From Penium margaritaceum (Eukaryota; Streptophyta; Zygnematophyceae; Desmidiales; Peniaceae): 64,000 bases of DNA. The notes under the pieces were generated by a model. That model was not told the origin of the DNA and did not search any database. It saw only the letters and a list, made by a program, of their open reading frames with translations. Below, one piece after another: positions 21,931-33,407 of the stretch. The stretch is from assembly GCA_023375785.1 (NCBI GenBank), contig SZWC01006683.1, forward strand, positions 8,798-72,797, written 5' to 3'. The translations under genes were made by a program, and so were the position numbers. The first letter of the stretch is position 1. Each line of letters opens with the position of its first letter.

Positions 21931-23400
21931 GGGTAAGGAAGCAACGCTACAGCTGCACCAAGATTTGTATCTGGAGCAGTTGTTCACACGAGGTTACGAC
22001 CTGCATGGCGGATATGGCAAGGCAAAATTCTGGTACGACGCACCCTATTGGCGACAAAAATTCACTTGCCAGGTGGTCGTTCCCCAAAGGGATGAACTCC
22101 CTTGCATGCTCCTCAAAGAGTGCCACGACACAGATCCAGGTGGAAGTTTTGGTGAAGACAAGACAATGAAGAAGCTGGCGTGACACTACTGGTGGGACAA
22201 GATGCAAATCCACGTGGCTGACTTTTGCAAGTCATACGACATGTGTCAGCGACAAAAACTCCGTTGTTCATGGCCACCCAGAATTCTGCAACTGCTCCCC
22301 ATTCCGACGGAACATGGAATTTGTCAAGGGATTACCAGTCACACCCGAGGAACATTACGCAATCCTTGTTGTTGTTGGCTGGTTTGCCAAAGTTTCTCAC
22401 TTTATTCTGACGACGACCACCGTCACCCCCAAAGGGATAGCAAGACTAATTCTAGACAACATCGTGCGGCTACACAGCGTGCCAAGAACTGTCATGAGTG
22501 ACTAGGACAATCGATTCACCAACCGTATTTGGCACAAACTGATGACTCGCTACGGCAGTTGGATCTAGCTTTCAACCATGTTCCATCCTAAAACCGACGG
22601 TCAAATGGAACGACCAATCAGACGCTCGAACAACTTCTCCGAACATTATGCAAACCTCATGGGATGGATTGGGCACAAAAACTCCCGACCACCAAAGTTG
22701 CATACAATTGGGCAATCTCCACTGCAACGGGTAAAACTTTGCTTGAAGTAGTATATGGCAAACTTCCCGCCACACCAGGTGGACTACATAGTCAGAGCAA
22801 CATTCCCGTGGTTAACCTCCAACGTCGTGACTTCACCATCTGGGATGAAACACAAAAGAAACTCGCAAAGACACAAGCAGTGATGAAATGAGTAGTTGAC
22901 CGACATCGCAGCGATGATGTTTTCAACGTTGGTGACAAAGTTCTTTTCAGTTTGGCCAACATCAAACTCTGAGGGATCAACTATTCAAAGCGCAAACCTC
23001 GATGGTTGGGACTGTTTGAGATTGAACGCATGTAAACCCCTATCATTGCACGACTCAGATTTCCTGTCACCATACAAGTTCATCTAGTGTCCCATGTCAG
23101 TGGACATGGGACATGGAAGCCCTTCCGAGACCCGGGAGAAAACTTCCTTGGCAGGGATGCTCCTCCCCCTCCGCCGTTACAAGTGGACGCGGACACAAAG
23201 CACAACATTAAGGACATCCGCGGCCATTGTTGACATGGCAAAACAACAGAACATCTTGTCAAGTGGAATGACTACGACGCCGCGCATAACAGATTGGAAC
23301 CTTACGACAACCTCTGAAACGTTTATCACCTAATAAAAGGATACTATCACCGTCAGTGGGCCACATCCGCACGCGCACAGAGACATCGTGGCTAAAAGGG
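21930..23400 (+). pseudogene. Gypsy-2 integrase and chromodomain
   Basis: The H2C2 region lies at 22080-22190 (LLKECHDTDPGGSFGEDKTM). The core lies at 22314-22505 (VVVGWFAKVSHFILTTTTV, LHSVPRTVMSD) and the C-terminal part at 22660-22890 (GKTLLEVVYGKLPATP). The chromodomain at 23190-23340 has HLVKWNDYDAAHNRLEPYDN. Broken. Confidence 0.85.
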
Positions 23401-23421
23401 GAAGAAGTATTACGTGCCATA

Positions 23422-23949
23422 CATACAGGAGTCCCTAATATTTTCGAGTGGGCATTTTTTCATGAGCCCACCGCACGTTGAGGCCTCAATTTTCTCCCTG
23501 ACGGTTGAGGGCAATTTGGCAAACTGCCATCACCCTCCGGCGAACCTTCTCGAACCTCCTGACAACTTTGACCAGTTTCAAGAATGAACAATAGAAGTGT
23601 CACGACATGTCAGTCGAATTCTGAACGCATCAAGACATGTACATACTTGTATAGATGCTTCTTCATCTTTGTCGTTGATCCTCAAAGCCCCGTGATTCCT
23701 CGATGGAGCTTCTTGAATCCAACCACTCACAACGCAACTCCACACGAGTCGCTCAACGATGAACCTAACGACCCTGACTATGTCTCATTTGTAACTCGAC
23801 ACTTGTACATATGTGTTCCATCATTTCGACACTTGTCATTGAAGTAAACTTGCCGGTTATTGTAAATTGCTCAAGTGTCCCAAATTCTCAATCACGTTTT
23901 GTCTCGCAACTTGTACTTGTTCACCATCTATGCTCTGTTCAGCATAACG
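23422..23949 (+). repeat. Gypsy-2 3' LTR
   Basis: Starts after the purine tract AAAAGGGGAAGAAG (23391-23405), with GAGTCCCTAAT conserved near the start as in the sister LTRs, and ends near GCATAACG. About 528 bp. Confidence 0.75.
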
Positions 23950-24102
23950 TAACAAGTGACGTTGTTACAATGTCAACATCACATGTGTGCGGCGTCGTAT
24001 TCATGCAGTCATCATTTCCATAAAACAGTAACAAAACCCTTATGCACGGAATTTGTCACTGTTTAAGGAGAGGGTTTGACTTAGGCTTGCGTGATTGGTC
24101 CT
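23950..24102. other. Short spacer between Gypsy-2 and Gypsy-3
   Basis: 153 bases with no recognised feature. Confidence 0.5.
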
Positions 24103-24640
24103 TGTTACATCGAGCACAACATACATAGTTCACAAGGATAGGATGCCAAGCTGAAGACAATTTGAGCAATGGGGACATTAGGATTGTTTTTGTTTGGTAG
24201 TAAGTTTACTTCGATGTCAAGCGTTGACCACATCAAGAGCATACATACAATAGCGAGAAACACAATGAGGCAAATGTGGGGTCTTGGGCGCTCGAGTCAA
24301 ATGACGCGTGCGACATCAAGAAGTGAGTCATTGCTTCAATAAACTCCTCCAAGAATTCTTGGGGTTTTCACAATATGAAGGCACGGTTTTATAAAAGTCT
24401 TGCGCCATTGAGAAGTCAACCAAAAGAATCAAAACATTGCAACGATGTGCATTGAAGTTGAAGATCCTTCGGGAAGGTGGTCAAAAGTGCTTGAACCTTC
24501 AGAAGCGGAACACCTGAGGTTGGGGAAGGTGGCCGAATTTTTCTTGGCCAAAAGACATGAAAATTTAGAGGTTGACACACAATGGGCCATGAATGTAAGG
24601 AAAAAGATACCCACTTGCAGGGTTTAGGGACTCGTGTGCA
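24103..24640 (-). repeat. Gypsy-3 3' LTR
   Basis: On the minus strand it begins TGCACACGAGTCCCTAAACC at 24640. It aligns with 29227-29753 and 29821-30355 (shared GCCATGAATGTAAGGA and GGAACACCTGAGGTTGGG landmarks). Confidence 0.8.
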
Positions 24641-24655
24641 CGTGGGACGGAATAC

Positions 24656-24656
<1 letters not shown>

Positions 24657-24688
<32 letters not shown>

Positions 24689-24694
24689 CCCCCC
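24657..24694 (-). repeat. Expanded poly-G polypurine tract of Gypsy-3
   Basis: 31 C, one G, then six C on the plus strand, read as a G run on the element strand just before its 3' LTR. The matching tract is 4 G in Gypsy-2 and 11 G in Gypsy-1. The length may also reflect assembly error. Confidence 0.8.
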
Positions 24695-24739
24695 TTTAGC
24701 TGTGACATTGACACAAAAAGTTGGCTATTGATGGCGGCA

Positions 24740-26240
24740 ACAACCATTGATCAGATAACTAATGTCTCAGAGGTTGTCGTAGGGTTCCCAGCAGCTATGT
24801 GCGGCATCATAGCCATGCCACTTAACCAGATAATCTGTCATTTTTCCACGGTGACAATGTCCAAGGATGTCTTCAAACATGTACTCCGTATCCCCGTCCA
24901 CTTGGATTGGAGGCAAAAGAGCGAGGTCTTGACAATGGACGGTCTTGCTGGCGACTCGTAGTGCTTGAGCTTGCTCGCATGGAAGACTACATGGGTCACC
25001 ATACTTTGTGGTAGACAAAAATCAATCGACGACCAGAGATTGACTTTGCTTGATCTCAAACATTCCCAACCATGGGGGCTTGAGCGTTGCAAATTCTTTG
25101 CGAAGTCCGAACCATTTAATGTTTGTCAAGCTGAGTGGGACGCAATCATTACCGCTAAACATGTCATCACTACAATGTCATTCCGCTGCTTGCTTCATAG
25201 GTGCTTCTGTGTTTGCAAGGGTCTGGCATGATTCCTCCCAAAGGATAGAGAGATCCCGTTGGTGAATGTCAATATTGGGAATACTCCTCTAGTTCTCAAT
25301 TCCTGCCAGTGTGGCGGGAAGTATCTTGTAAGCCAACGCAAACTGAGTTTGACCCGTAGTGGTGGAAGTTTTTGAGTTGTGCGAGTTGAGCAATCAGTAG
25401 TTTTGCTACCCAGTTGGTGCCGGGCGGCTCCCATAAAGCATGGAGGAGTTGTTTGAGCGTCTGATTGGTCCGCTCAGCCTGCCCGTCAACTTGAGCACAG
25501 AACACCGTTGACACGAGGATCTGATAGTGATAGAGCGTCATCAGTTCACACACAAAATGGCTCGTGAAGCAGCCGTCTTTGTATCTCATGGTACGTGGTA
25601 CGACATGTAGCCGCAAGATTTGATGTAAAAGCATTCGTGTTTGTCCTTATGCTATGACGGTGGTTGTTATCAAGAGGAAGTGCCAAATTTGGGAAACTTG
25701 AACTACCAATACGACGATGGCGTCATTACCCTCTGTAGTGGCAGGTAGCCCTGTCACCAAATCCATGCTGGTGTTGACCCACGGCTCCATCACAAGAAGG
25801 AGTGGTTGGAGTAGTCCTAGTGTCCTGGAATGACAAGGTTTTTACTGCTGACACGTGACACATGATTTACAAAAAATTGCAACATTGGTCTACATCTGTT
25901 CCCTCTAGTAATACTTCACCAGCTTCTTGAATGCGTTGTCCTCGCCAAAATGTCCACTGGGATCTGTGTCATGGCATTCCTCCAATAACACTCATTGTAA
26001 CTCCTTGTTTAGTGGTATGAAAACATGGCAAATGAATCACCATTTCCAGTAGGGTTTGTTGAACCAAAACTTGGTCTTGTCGTACTGCCCAAACTCATCG
26101 TAACCGTTTGCAAACAACCTTGCGAGGTACGGGTCATGTTCCACGAGCACCGTGTTAAGATTCGCCATCAGGTCCGGTCATCGACTTCAGGGCATCCGCT
26201 CAACTTTTCTTTTCTAGGTCAATGCTCGATGTCGTAGTCA
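24740..26240 (-). pseudogene. Gypsy-3 integrase with chromodomain
   Basis: The chromodomain at 24767-24900 is the clearest in the window: EYMFEDILGHCHRGKMTDYL followed by VKWHGYDAAHSCWEPYDNL, with the aromatic and WEP positions of classical chromodomains. Upstream lie the integrase core (LHVVPRTMRYKDGCF near 25600) and the NQTLKQLLHALWEPPGTNW stretch near 25440. Broken. Confidence 0.88.
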
Positions 26241-26249
26241 AAGCTGGAA

Positions 26250-27300
26250 ACAAGGAACTCCATCCATGAATTTTGTAAAGGGCTTAGATTTGGCTAAGAA
26301 TTGAGATACTTGCGGGCATGGTGGTCGGCACGAACGGTGCATTGTCCACATTCCAAGGAATGCTACCATGTCTTGAACACGTGTACTACTACGAGATTTT
26401 TTTGCACTGCGTAGTTGAGTTCTGGTCTACATGATTTTTGTGACATGTATGCGATCCATTGTTCTCCACAGCCGTTTTCTTGGAGGAGAATGGACCTGAT
26501 TGCCAGATTGGATACATTTTTGGTCATGTCATAGTCCATCAAAGGATCCACCAATTGAAGGGTTGATGCCTAGGTCACAGCATTCTTTAAAGAGTTAAAC
26601 GCGTGCCATGTAGGGTGACGTGGATGGCCTGATAAACCCCTGACTGAGCATCTTATCCAGCTGCTTTTTTGGTTCATTCAACATTTGGTCGCTCATCCGA
26701 TAGGTCCCATTGACCATCTTCCTCCTACATAGCCTTGTGTATATCTGGTGGTTGACGCTTCATTGAGGAGGGTAGCGCTTGCACTAGTTTTTCAGAAAAA
26801 CCCCTTTGATCTCCTCGACGAGGGATGTGAAATCCTTTTGAATGGCTGCGAGCATGCTATGTATCGAGGTCAATGCTGTTTTGTCTTCTACTGTAACTTC
26901 TTCTGCTTTTCCAAAATCCACGTAAAGTATCCATGCCTGTGCTCCATGTTGAAGATATATCTTGGCCACATCTACTAATTTTGACTGTCATTTTGTGACT
27001 GTTGCAATGTCCTTTACTACTTCCACCTCTGCTACTTCCCAAAACCGTCCTTGTATCGTGGGTCGCTTGATAAGTGACAAGCATCCTTCTATGCCATTTA
27101 TGCTGTCGAAGACTCCTCCTCTGCTCCAGTGTATGTATGAATTGTATATGTATAGGAAACATCACCCGATGACAATTTTTTGTCACTCATTGGACAAGTT
27201 CTCCACACTGTTACGTCGTGTAGGTCTTTGATTTACAGTCGGAGAGGTTTGCAAAGTTGACGGATCTATAGTTGGAAGTGAATGGGTTTTCCTTCAAATG
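26250..27300 (-). pseudogene. Gypsy-3 protease, RT and RNase H remnants
   Basis: RNase H lies at 26363-26554 (DYDMTKNVSNLAIRSILLQE). RT N-terminal remnants lie at 26640-26790 and a protease-linker region at 26800-27300. Only parts of RT are recognisable. Strongly degraded. Confidence 0.7.
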
Positions 27301-28150
27301 CTCCTGGTTTGGCATGCAAACCAAGATTTCAAACCATGTCATTCCTTACAAAGTTGTGAGAAGCTCCTCCATCTAATAATTCGGGTACCATTTTTGAAAA
27401 TATACATCGCCTTGGTGGTGCTTACAGCAGTATTGCTAGTTGGTCATCTTCGTATCTCTCATCAGTTTTTGTGGTCTCAAAAACCCTCATTTGCAACAAT
27501 GTGAGATGCTCAGATAGGCAATCAGTTGGCACAGATTTTTCCCATTGGATAGGAGTTGCACCATCTACTCCTTTCCTCTGCCATTTCCCAACTCCTCACC
27601 TTTCGTTGCGACTCCCCTCCCCCTTTTGACCTGTTGCTTCCAGTTCCAACAGTCACACGAGATGTGCTCTGGCTTTCTCCAAGTTCAGTACAACCATTGA
27701 TTGCAGTGATCATCGGTGTCAATCTTCATCAGAGATGAGGTTTTGGTCGGCTGTGAATTCCCTCAGCCATGATACAAATTTTGGCCTTAATGTCGCCAGC
27801 CATTGGATTCTTGTATCAAAGCATTATAGTCAGCGTTGTCAATGCAATCAGCTGTTGCGATCATTCATGGAAGGGCGTCTTGGATGCCAAATAAGGTGAT
27901 TGCTTGCTGAATGTTGCATTTGAGGATGTTGTTGTAGTAAAAACGGAACTCCTCAAGGACAAGGTCACTGTCGTTGATCGTTTTGCGGGAACGTCGTGTG
28001 TATTATGCCATTCTGGACTGATGATGCAGGCCTTGAAGACTATACCGTACGTCAGACTTGTTGCATTTTGTCTAAAGCCCCAGCATTCCTGTCTCAAAGG
28101 CCCTTGGCTACATTCAAGAGTTCCTCCACCAAGCTCAACATTAAAACTCT
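27300..28150 (-). pseudogene. Gypsy-3 gag remnant
   Basis: Nucleocapsid and capsid remnants aligned by position and wording with Gypsy-1 gag (16100-16700). Only the C-terminal half is evident. The N-terminal side meets the Penelope-like fragment. Confidence 0.6.
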
Positions 28151-28184
28151 CTAGTTGTGCTACAACTCCTTGGTTGGGTGATAC

Positions 28185-28850
28185 ATGACTGTTTTGTTAT
28201 GTTTTAGAAGGGAGGCGTACAGAAAGGTCAAAGGCACAACAATGGACACACGGGTAGCAATAAAATTTGCCATCTTGTTTATGGGTTTCCTTGATGGGGA
28301 AATTCAGAGAACCAGCTCTGAAGCCCCGCTCTTGCACCATCGTTATGTCAAGGACGGTCTCATCATTTGGAGTAGTCGCCATGCTAGCCTAGTAGATTTC
28401 ATGCAGTGCTTCAGAATGCTCAAAGAAAACACCCGACTCACGTGTGCTATCTCGGACACGACCATCAATATCATCTACCGGAAGATTTTGAAGGGATCTA
28501 GGTTCACACAGGAAGAAGTTTTGGATACCTCTACATTCCAAGAGTCCCTAAAACTGTACCTGTACCTCCCACACTGCAGCTACCATCTACGTAGTTGTTT
28601 TCGGGTCTTCATCTCTTCAGAACCATGCAGGTAACTCATTTGATTGTCTTCATCAGCTGATTTCTCTCTCCTAAAACAGGCTTCTAGAAAGGGCCTCAGA
28701 GCATGGGGGTACTCGAGGAAGTTTCTACAACCTGTCTTTGCCCAGGTCCTCCAATCTCATTGAAAGATGAGACTTGAATACCTCCATCAAAGGCTGAAAA
28801 TTTTTCAGCAAGAAAAGGAAAAGGGTTCTCTTTCTGAAACACTCAGAAGG
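28185..28850 (+). pseudogene. Penelope-like element RT fragment
   Basis: The open stretch 28185-28634 (149 aa) reads, from residue 17, GTTMDTRVAIKFAILFMGFL, then RYVKDGLIIWSS (53-64), FMQCFRMLKENTRLTCAISD (72-91) and TFQESLKLYLYLPHCSYHLR (117-136). This series matches the palm-to-thumb pattern of Penelope-like RTs (GTxMG...A, RYxDDxxxIW, ISDxxINFLD, TFxKPTxxxxYLxxxSxHP). The catalytic YxDD reads YVKD, so one Asp is lost. Further thumb-like sequence (LRAWGYSRKFLQPVFAQV) follows near 28672-28725. No GIY-YIG endonuclease is visible. Palm and thumb only; the boundaries are unknown. Confidence 0.72.
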
Positions 28851-29212
28851 CTTATGACTAGGAAGCTACCTTCAACGATTAGCCAAATGCCTCGGTGAAT
28901 TCAACCCCACCATGTTCTCTTCCACAAACATTCTGGCTTGGAGACTACCTTGCAGAATTAGAAGCCACCTAGTGTCCCCTGCACTAAGAAATTAGATCCA
29001 AAGGACACTAGGACATGATCCTGGCTGTGGAATATGGTTGACCATCGGCACTCCACCTTTTCCTCTCTTGTCCCTCCACGCACGTTGGATAGATATAGCC
29101 TAGTTGTGAGACCAGTTTCATCCTGACACTAACGAAGGCCTCTATGCCAAAACATGTTTGTCATGTTTCTCCCAGTTTTGTCTACTTGACATCCAAACTA
29201 CAGTGCTGCTAC
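28851..29212. other. Unassigned stretch between Penelope-like fragment and Gypsy-3 primer site
   Basis: No motif recognised. It could be more Penelope-like sequence or the Gypsy-3 leader. Confidence 0.4.
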
Positions 29213-29226
29213 GCCCTGATACCAAG
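29213..29226 (-). promoter_or_regulatory. Gypsy-3 primer-binding site
   Basis: Minus-strand CTTGGTATCAGGGC follows the end of the 5' LTR and closely matches TGGTATCAGAGC. Confidence 0.7.
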
Positions 29227-29753
29227 TGTTATGCCAAGCGGAATGTTGATGGTTCAAAGGGATGAGGTGCACAGCAGAAGACAATTCAAGGAAGTGGGAC
29301 GAAGGGATAACTTGTGTTCAGCAGTAAGTGTACTTGATGACAAGTGTCAGACATGTTGAGCGTATGTATACAATGGTGAGAGGCAATGTGGGATCTTGGA
29401 CACTCTTGTTGATCAACACGTGAATATTTGGCTTGTGATTGGTTGCTAGGAGGAAGCCCGTCGAGAAGTTGGGGGGTTTCGAGAACACTGAGGCACGGTC
29501 TCATGAAAATCTAACGTCATGTAGGAGTCAACCAAGTAGTATTGAAACATCAATATAGTTCATGGTAACTTTTTGGATCCTTCTGGATAGTGGTCAAAAG
29601 TTTCAGAACCTTCGTAATCGGAACACCTGAGGTTGGGACAGGTGGCCGCAATCCTCTCAGCAGAACAACGTAGAAATCCTGAGGTCGACGCACGGTGGGC
29701 CATGAATGTAAGGACCAAAGTATCCAGTATCAAGGTTTAGGAACTGGTGTTTT
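29227..29753 (-). repeat. Gypsy-3 5' LTR
   Basis: About 527 bp. It ends next to a primer site and is related to the LTRs at 24103-24640 and 29821-30355. Confidence 0.75.
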
Positions 29754-29820
29754 TCTTGGACGTAACCTTCCCAGACTTCCCATGCCTTGAAAGGGAACCT
29801 GATTGGCCCTGCTACCGCGG

Positions 29821-30355
29821 TGTGATGCAGAGCAGAATGTGGATGGTTCACAAGGATGAGGTGGGTAGCAAAAGAAATTTTAGAAATTTGGACACTTGCA
29901 TGTTTTGTATGTAGCAGTAAGTGTTCTTCGATGACAAGTTCCAAACATGTCAAGCACGTATATACCATAGCAAGAAATATCATGAGGTATATGTTGGGTC
30001 TTGGATGCTTGAGTCAAGCGACGCGTGCGGTGCAACATTGTGAATGGTCGCTTTGAGAAACTTGACCAAGAAATCAGGGAATTTATAGAATATGAAGGCA
30101 CGGTTCTTTAAAACTACTGCACCATCGAAAAGTTGACCGATTCATTGAAGCATAGATATTGTTTCGGAAGGATTTTGTGACCATTTTGGAAAGTGGTCCA
30201 ATGTGTTAGAATCTTGGGGAACAGAACATTAATGGTTGGGGTAAGTTGCCCAAATTCCTTTGGCCATCCAACGTAAAAGTCCCGAGATCAACACATTGTG
30301 AGCCATGAATGTAAAGGAACATATACCCATTTTTGGAGTTTTAGAAACTCATGCA
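29821..30355 (-). repeat. Gypsy-4 3' LTR
   Basis: 535 bp, starting TGCATGAGTTTC on the minus strand. Sister of the LTRs at 24103-24640 and 29227-29753. Only 67 bases separate it from the Gypsy-3 5' LTR. Confidence 0.75.
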
Positions 30356-30399
30356 TGCCTGGGATGTAACAAAAGGGGTGCAGCAGGTCTCTGTGCAAA

Positions 30400-31456
30400 A
30401 CGAAAATCCTAAATCCTGAATACTATTTGGGGTAGGATTGAAAAGTGGTTTCCATGAAAAATAGGGGGAGGGGGGGTGCATATTGTGAAAAATAGTGGAA
30501 ATGTGAAAAACATGTTTTTGATTGGTTTCAATCAAGCAACCATCCCTTTTTTTACATACAAATCATTTCACATCAACCTCGAAAGACCTCAACAACTTAG
30601 ATTTGATTTTGGCGCAAATCGTTCCTCGCAAACAGACGTTGGAAGAGCTGAGTGGGACGTGAGCATCGACATGAAACTTGGTGTCTGTCGGATGCTTTTT
30701 GGCTGCTCTCTTTGCAGCTGCATGTGTCTTCATGAGTGTCTAGCAAGTCTCTTCCAAAATTCTCAAGAGGTATTGCCGCCCAATTTCGACTGCCGGTGTG
30801 TTGCTTGACCTTTGTAAACCAGCCAGAGTTCATGGGAGTTTTCCATAAGCCAACTCACGCGAGATTTTTCCGGTTGCGGCTGATGTGTCGATGTTTTATG
30901 TGAGCTCAGCGGTTGGTAACCTGACAACTCAAGTCTGTTCCCTGTGGTTCACACATATCTTGTAGCATGAGTTCGCGGATTTTTTTCGTGTGCTCAATCT
31001 GCTCATCATTCTAAGGATGAAAAGCATTTGTCACAGCACACCATTCCGCGATATGTTGACCTAACCAGTACAATTTTGTTTCTAGTGAGGTTAGTCACAC
31101 CAAAAATTGGTTTTGCTGTGTCCGCCTACCTACTTATGACCCTTTGTGAACGGTCTCGTGAGGCATGGGTTGCATTCCATAAGCAACGTGCTAATCTTAA
31201 ACAACAAACCTGGTCGCAGAATAAGAGCAACCATTGGATTGGTTTTTCCAGGCCAGTACTCCATGTTGTAATTGAGATTGGACTAGAGGAACTCCATCCA
31301 TCAAGTTTGTCGACGGCTCAGATTTGGTAGTCTTAGGATGTTTGAGTTCGTGGTGGTCAATACAGTTGATGCATCATTGGTATTCGAGACAGCACCACCG
31401 TGTATTGAATGCGTGCACAACTGCCAAGATTTCTTCCTCCTACAAAGTGTAGTTCA
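30400..31456 (-). pseudogene. Gypsy-4 integrase and RNase H remnants
   Basis: Integrase C-terminal wording near 30600-30833 and RNase H wording near 31360-31456 align with Gypsy-3 by position. Strongly degraded. No clean chromodomain seen. Confidence 0.6.
31452..31456. repeat. Target-site duplication of Copia-3 (left)
   Basis: GTTCA before the 3' LTR pairs with ATTCA at 39188-39192 after the 5' LTR (4 of 5 bases). Both flanks are Gypsy-4 RNase H sequence. Confidence 0.6.
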
Positions 31457-32471
31457 TGTTGAAAGTTTACATAACGGAATCTTTAGGAATCTTCAGATGC
31501 AGTCTCCTGATTGATCTTCACTTCGATGCTTTGCTGAATTGCTAGTGATGATCTCTTAGACACGTGTCACCACTCATACACACCCGGGCACTCTTGCCTC
31601 AGTAATGTCATTGACTGTGCGATTCAAGAGTATGGGCTGAAGGTACAGTTACACGACTCGTCTCACAAGCTTTCCAACGGTACCAAGCTTGTTCAAAATG
31701 ATCTCACACAGAAAAAGTAATAACAAATACAAACCTACGGCTACTTAACTGTCTGTACTAGCTAATAGCAGAAAAGTACAAGTGTTTACGTAGTCCGGTA
31801 TCCTGTGTCTTTGAGTTCTCAGTCACAGCATCACCCGGACGCCGCTCGATGACCTTCGACTATCGGCAGACCGAGGTTGGCGGATGCCCAGCGCCCTCGG
31901 TGCGATCCACGGAAGAGATCGCCCAGATCTGCGGTACCTTACCATGGCTGTTTGATCTTTCTTGGGCGTTTGTCTCAAGAGGACCGGATGGTCACACTTC
32001 TCGATTTGGCAATGGCTCTGATCATTCCACTTCCCTCGCAATGATTCGTGATCACAGGATCTATCTTTAGAAAGGGCAATATCTTCCTCGTGCTCCAGTC
32101 CCCTGCCACGTCAGCAGACTTGAAGTCAAGAGGAGCTCACGCTCACACTCTCGCTTAGTCTGCTAGGCCACACACCCTGTTTGCCCAAATCCTGCCAAGT
32201 ATAGAGCTTCCAGTACCATAGTCCAGCCAGCTCTCCGGAGCTCCAATAGGCTGAGTAGAGTGGGTAGGGCTGCGGATGGATGGAGCAGTGGGACGCCTAA
32301 AGAGGCCTGCCCATAGCCATACCATACCCCGCCATGTAGAATAGACAGGAGGGTCGAGAGAAAGAGGGTGAATCTCTCTCTCGGCCCTCTTGTTTCCTTT
32401 TTTGTTGTTGCTGTGCCGAGCCCCATAAGTCGTTGGATTGAGGAGATCTGACGGCTGTCCTTTTTCCAACA
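31457..32471 (-). repeat. Copia-3 3' LTR
   Basis: 1015 bp. On the minus strand it starts TGTTGGAAAAAGGACAGCCG. Near-identical to 37946-39187 once the extra 227-base copy there is set aside. Confidence 0.92.
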
Positions 32472-32481
32472 TTCCCCCCCT
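32472..32481 (-). promoter_or_regulatory. Copia-3 polypurine tract
   Basis: Minus-strand AAGGGGGGGAA directly precedes TGTTGG of the LTR. Confidence 0.8.
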
Positions 32482-33407
32482 TGTCAATCCATCGCCGATG
32501 AGGTTGGAGCCGACAAGTGAAAAAGGAAGAAGCCCCGCCGTCAAAGCAGAGCCGGGAAATAGGGGCAAGAAAAAAAACACAGGGCAAGGCACGGGAACAC
32601 CCAGTAAAAGACTTCCCCCCCCCCNNNNNNNNNNNNNNNNNNNNNNNNNNNNNNNNNNNNNNNNNNNNNNNNNNNNNNNNNNNNNNNNNNNNNNNNNNNN
32701 NNNNNNNNNNNNNNNNNNNNNNNNNNNNNNNNNNNNNNNNNNNNNNNNNNNNNNNNNNNNNNNNNNNNNNNNNNNNNNNNNNNNNNNNNNNNNNNNNNNN
32801 NNNNNNNNNNNNNNNNNNNNNNNNNNNNNNNNNNNNNNNNNNNNNNNNNNNNNNNNNNNNNNNNNNNNNNNNNNNNNNNNNNNNNNNNNNNNNNNNNNNN
32901 NNNNNNNNNNNNNNNNNNNNNNNNNNNNNNNNNNNNNNNNNNNNNNNNNNNNNNNNNNNNNNNNNNNNNNNNNNNNNNNNCGTTGGCGTTTTGCGAGGGC
33001 CGAGGCGCGGGAGGAGAAGGAGAAGAGTGTGCAGATGCGAGGAGAAAGATGGAAAGGGAGAGAGAGTACGCAGAGGAGGCAGAGGGGTTGACGTCCCCGC
33101 GTCCGTCCCAACGCCTCATATGGGGGGGACGGAAGAGGGGAAAAATCAGCAGTGACAGGTAGGAGAGCGCAGGAGAAGAGGACGCAGAGAGGAAGTGGGC
33201 AGAAGCAAGAGAGTCGGGGGAGCGGTCGCACGCGACCAGCGTCCATGCCAACACCTCATGTGGGGGGCACGGAAACGGGAAGCTACGACGGGTCCACCGA
33301 TGACCATCTCCGTCCGGCCCAACGCCTCATATGGGGGGGACGGAAAGAGAGGGCCTGGAATGAGCGGCAGCAGACTAAGAGCCAAGAAGAAGCAGGGCTG
33401 AGAGAGA
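32482..33407 (-). other. Copia-3 3' non-coding region with sequence gap and repeats
   Basis: Contains the gap 32625-32980 (356 undetermined bases after a C run) and three copies of a CCAACGCCTCATATGGGGGG motif (near 33108, 33248 and 33319) in A/G-rich sequence. Frames running through the gap are meaningless. Confidence 0.8.
32625..32980. other. Assembly gap, 356 undetermined bases
   Basis: A run of N following a C homopolymer in the Copia-3 3' non-coding region. Confidence 1.

Larger units (their letters stand above)
18072..23949 (+). mobile_element. Gypsy-2, Ty3/gypsy chromovirus
   Basis: Plus-strand copy of the Gypsy-1 family: partial 5' LTR (18072-18428), primer site (about 18429-18443), gag (18440-19750), protease and linker (19990-20400), RT (20560-21500), RNase H (21500-21930), integrase (21930-23080), chromodomain (23190-23340), polypurine tract (23391-23405), 3' LTR (23422-23949). 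All domains are in chromovirus order. It is old and heavily broken, with well over ten breaks, and the 5' LTR is incomplete. Confidence 0.9.
24103..29753 (-). mobile_element. Gypsy-3, Ty3/gypsy chromovirus with Penelope-like fragment inside
   Basis: Minus strand: 5' LTR 29227-29753, primer site 29213-29226, gag 27480-28150, protease and linker 26790-27300, RT and RNase H 26250-26790, integrase 24960-26240, chromodomain 24740-24900, 3' LTR 24103-24640. The LTRs differ strongly, roughly a quarter or more of sites by eye, so the copy is very old. It is broken in more than ten places and internally incomplete. A Penelope-like RT fragment occupies the gag side of the 5' LTR. Confidence 0.85.

Noticed and set aside
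28185-28634. Continuation of Gypsy-3 gag
   Set aside because: The frame is on the opposite strand to Gypsy-3 and carries RT palm and thumb wording of Penelope-like type.
32155-33254. Long frames on both strands across 32155-33254
   Set aside because: They run through the 356-base N gap and have no motif. The length is an artefact.
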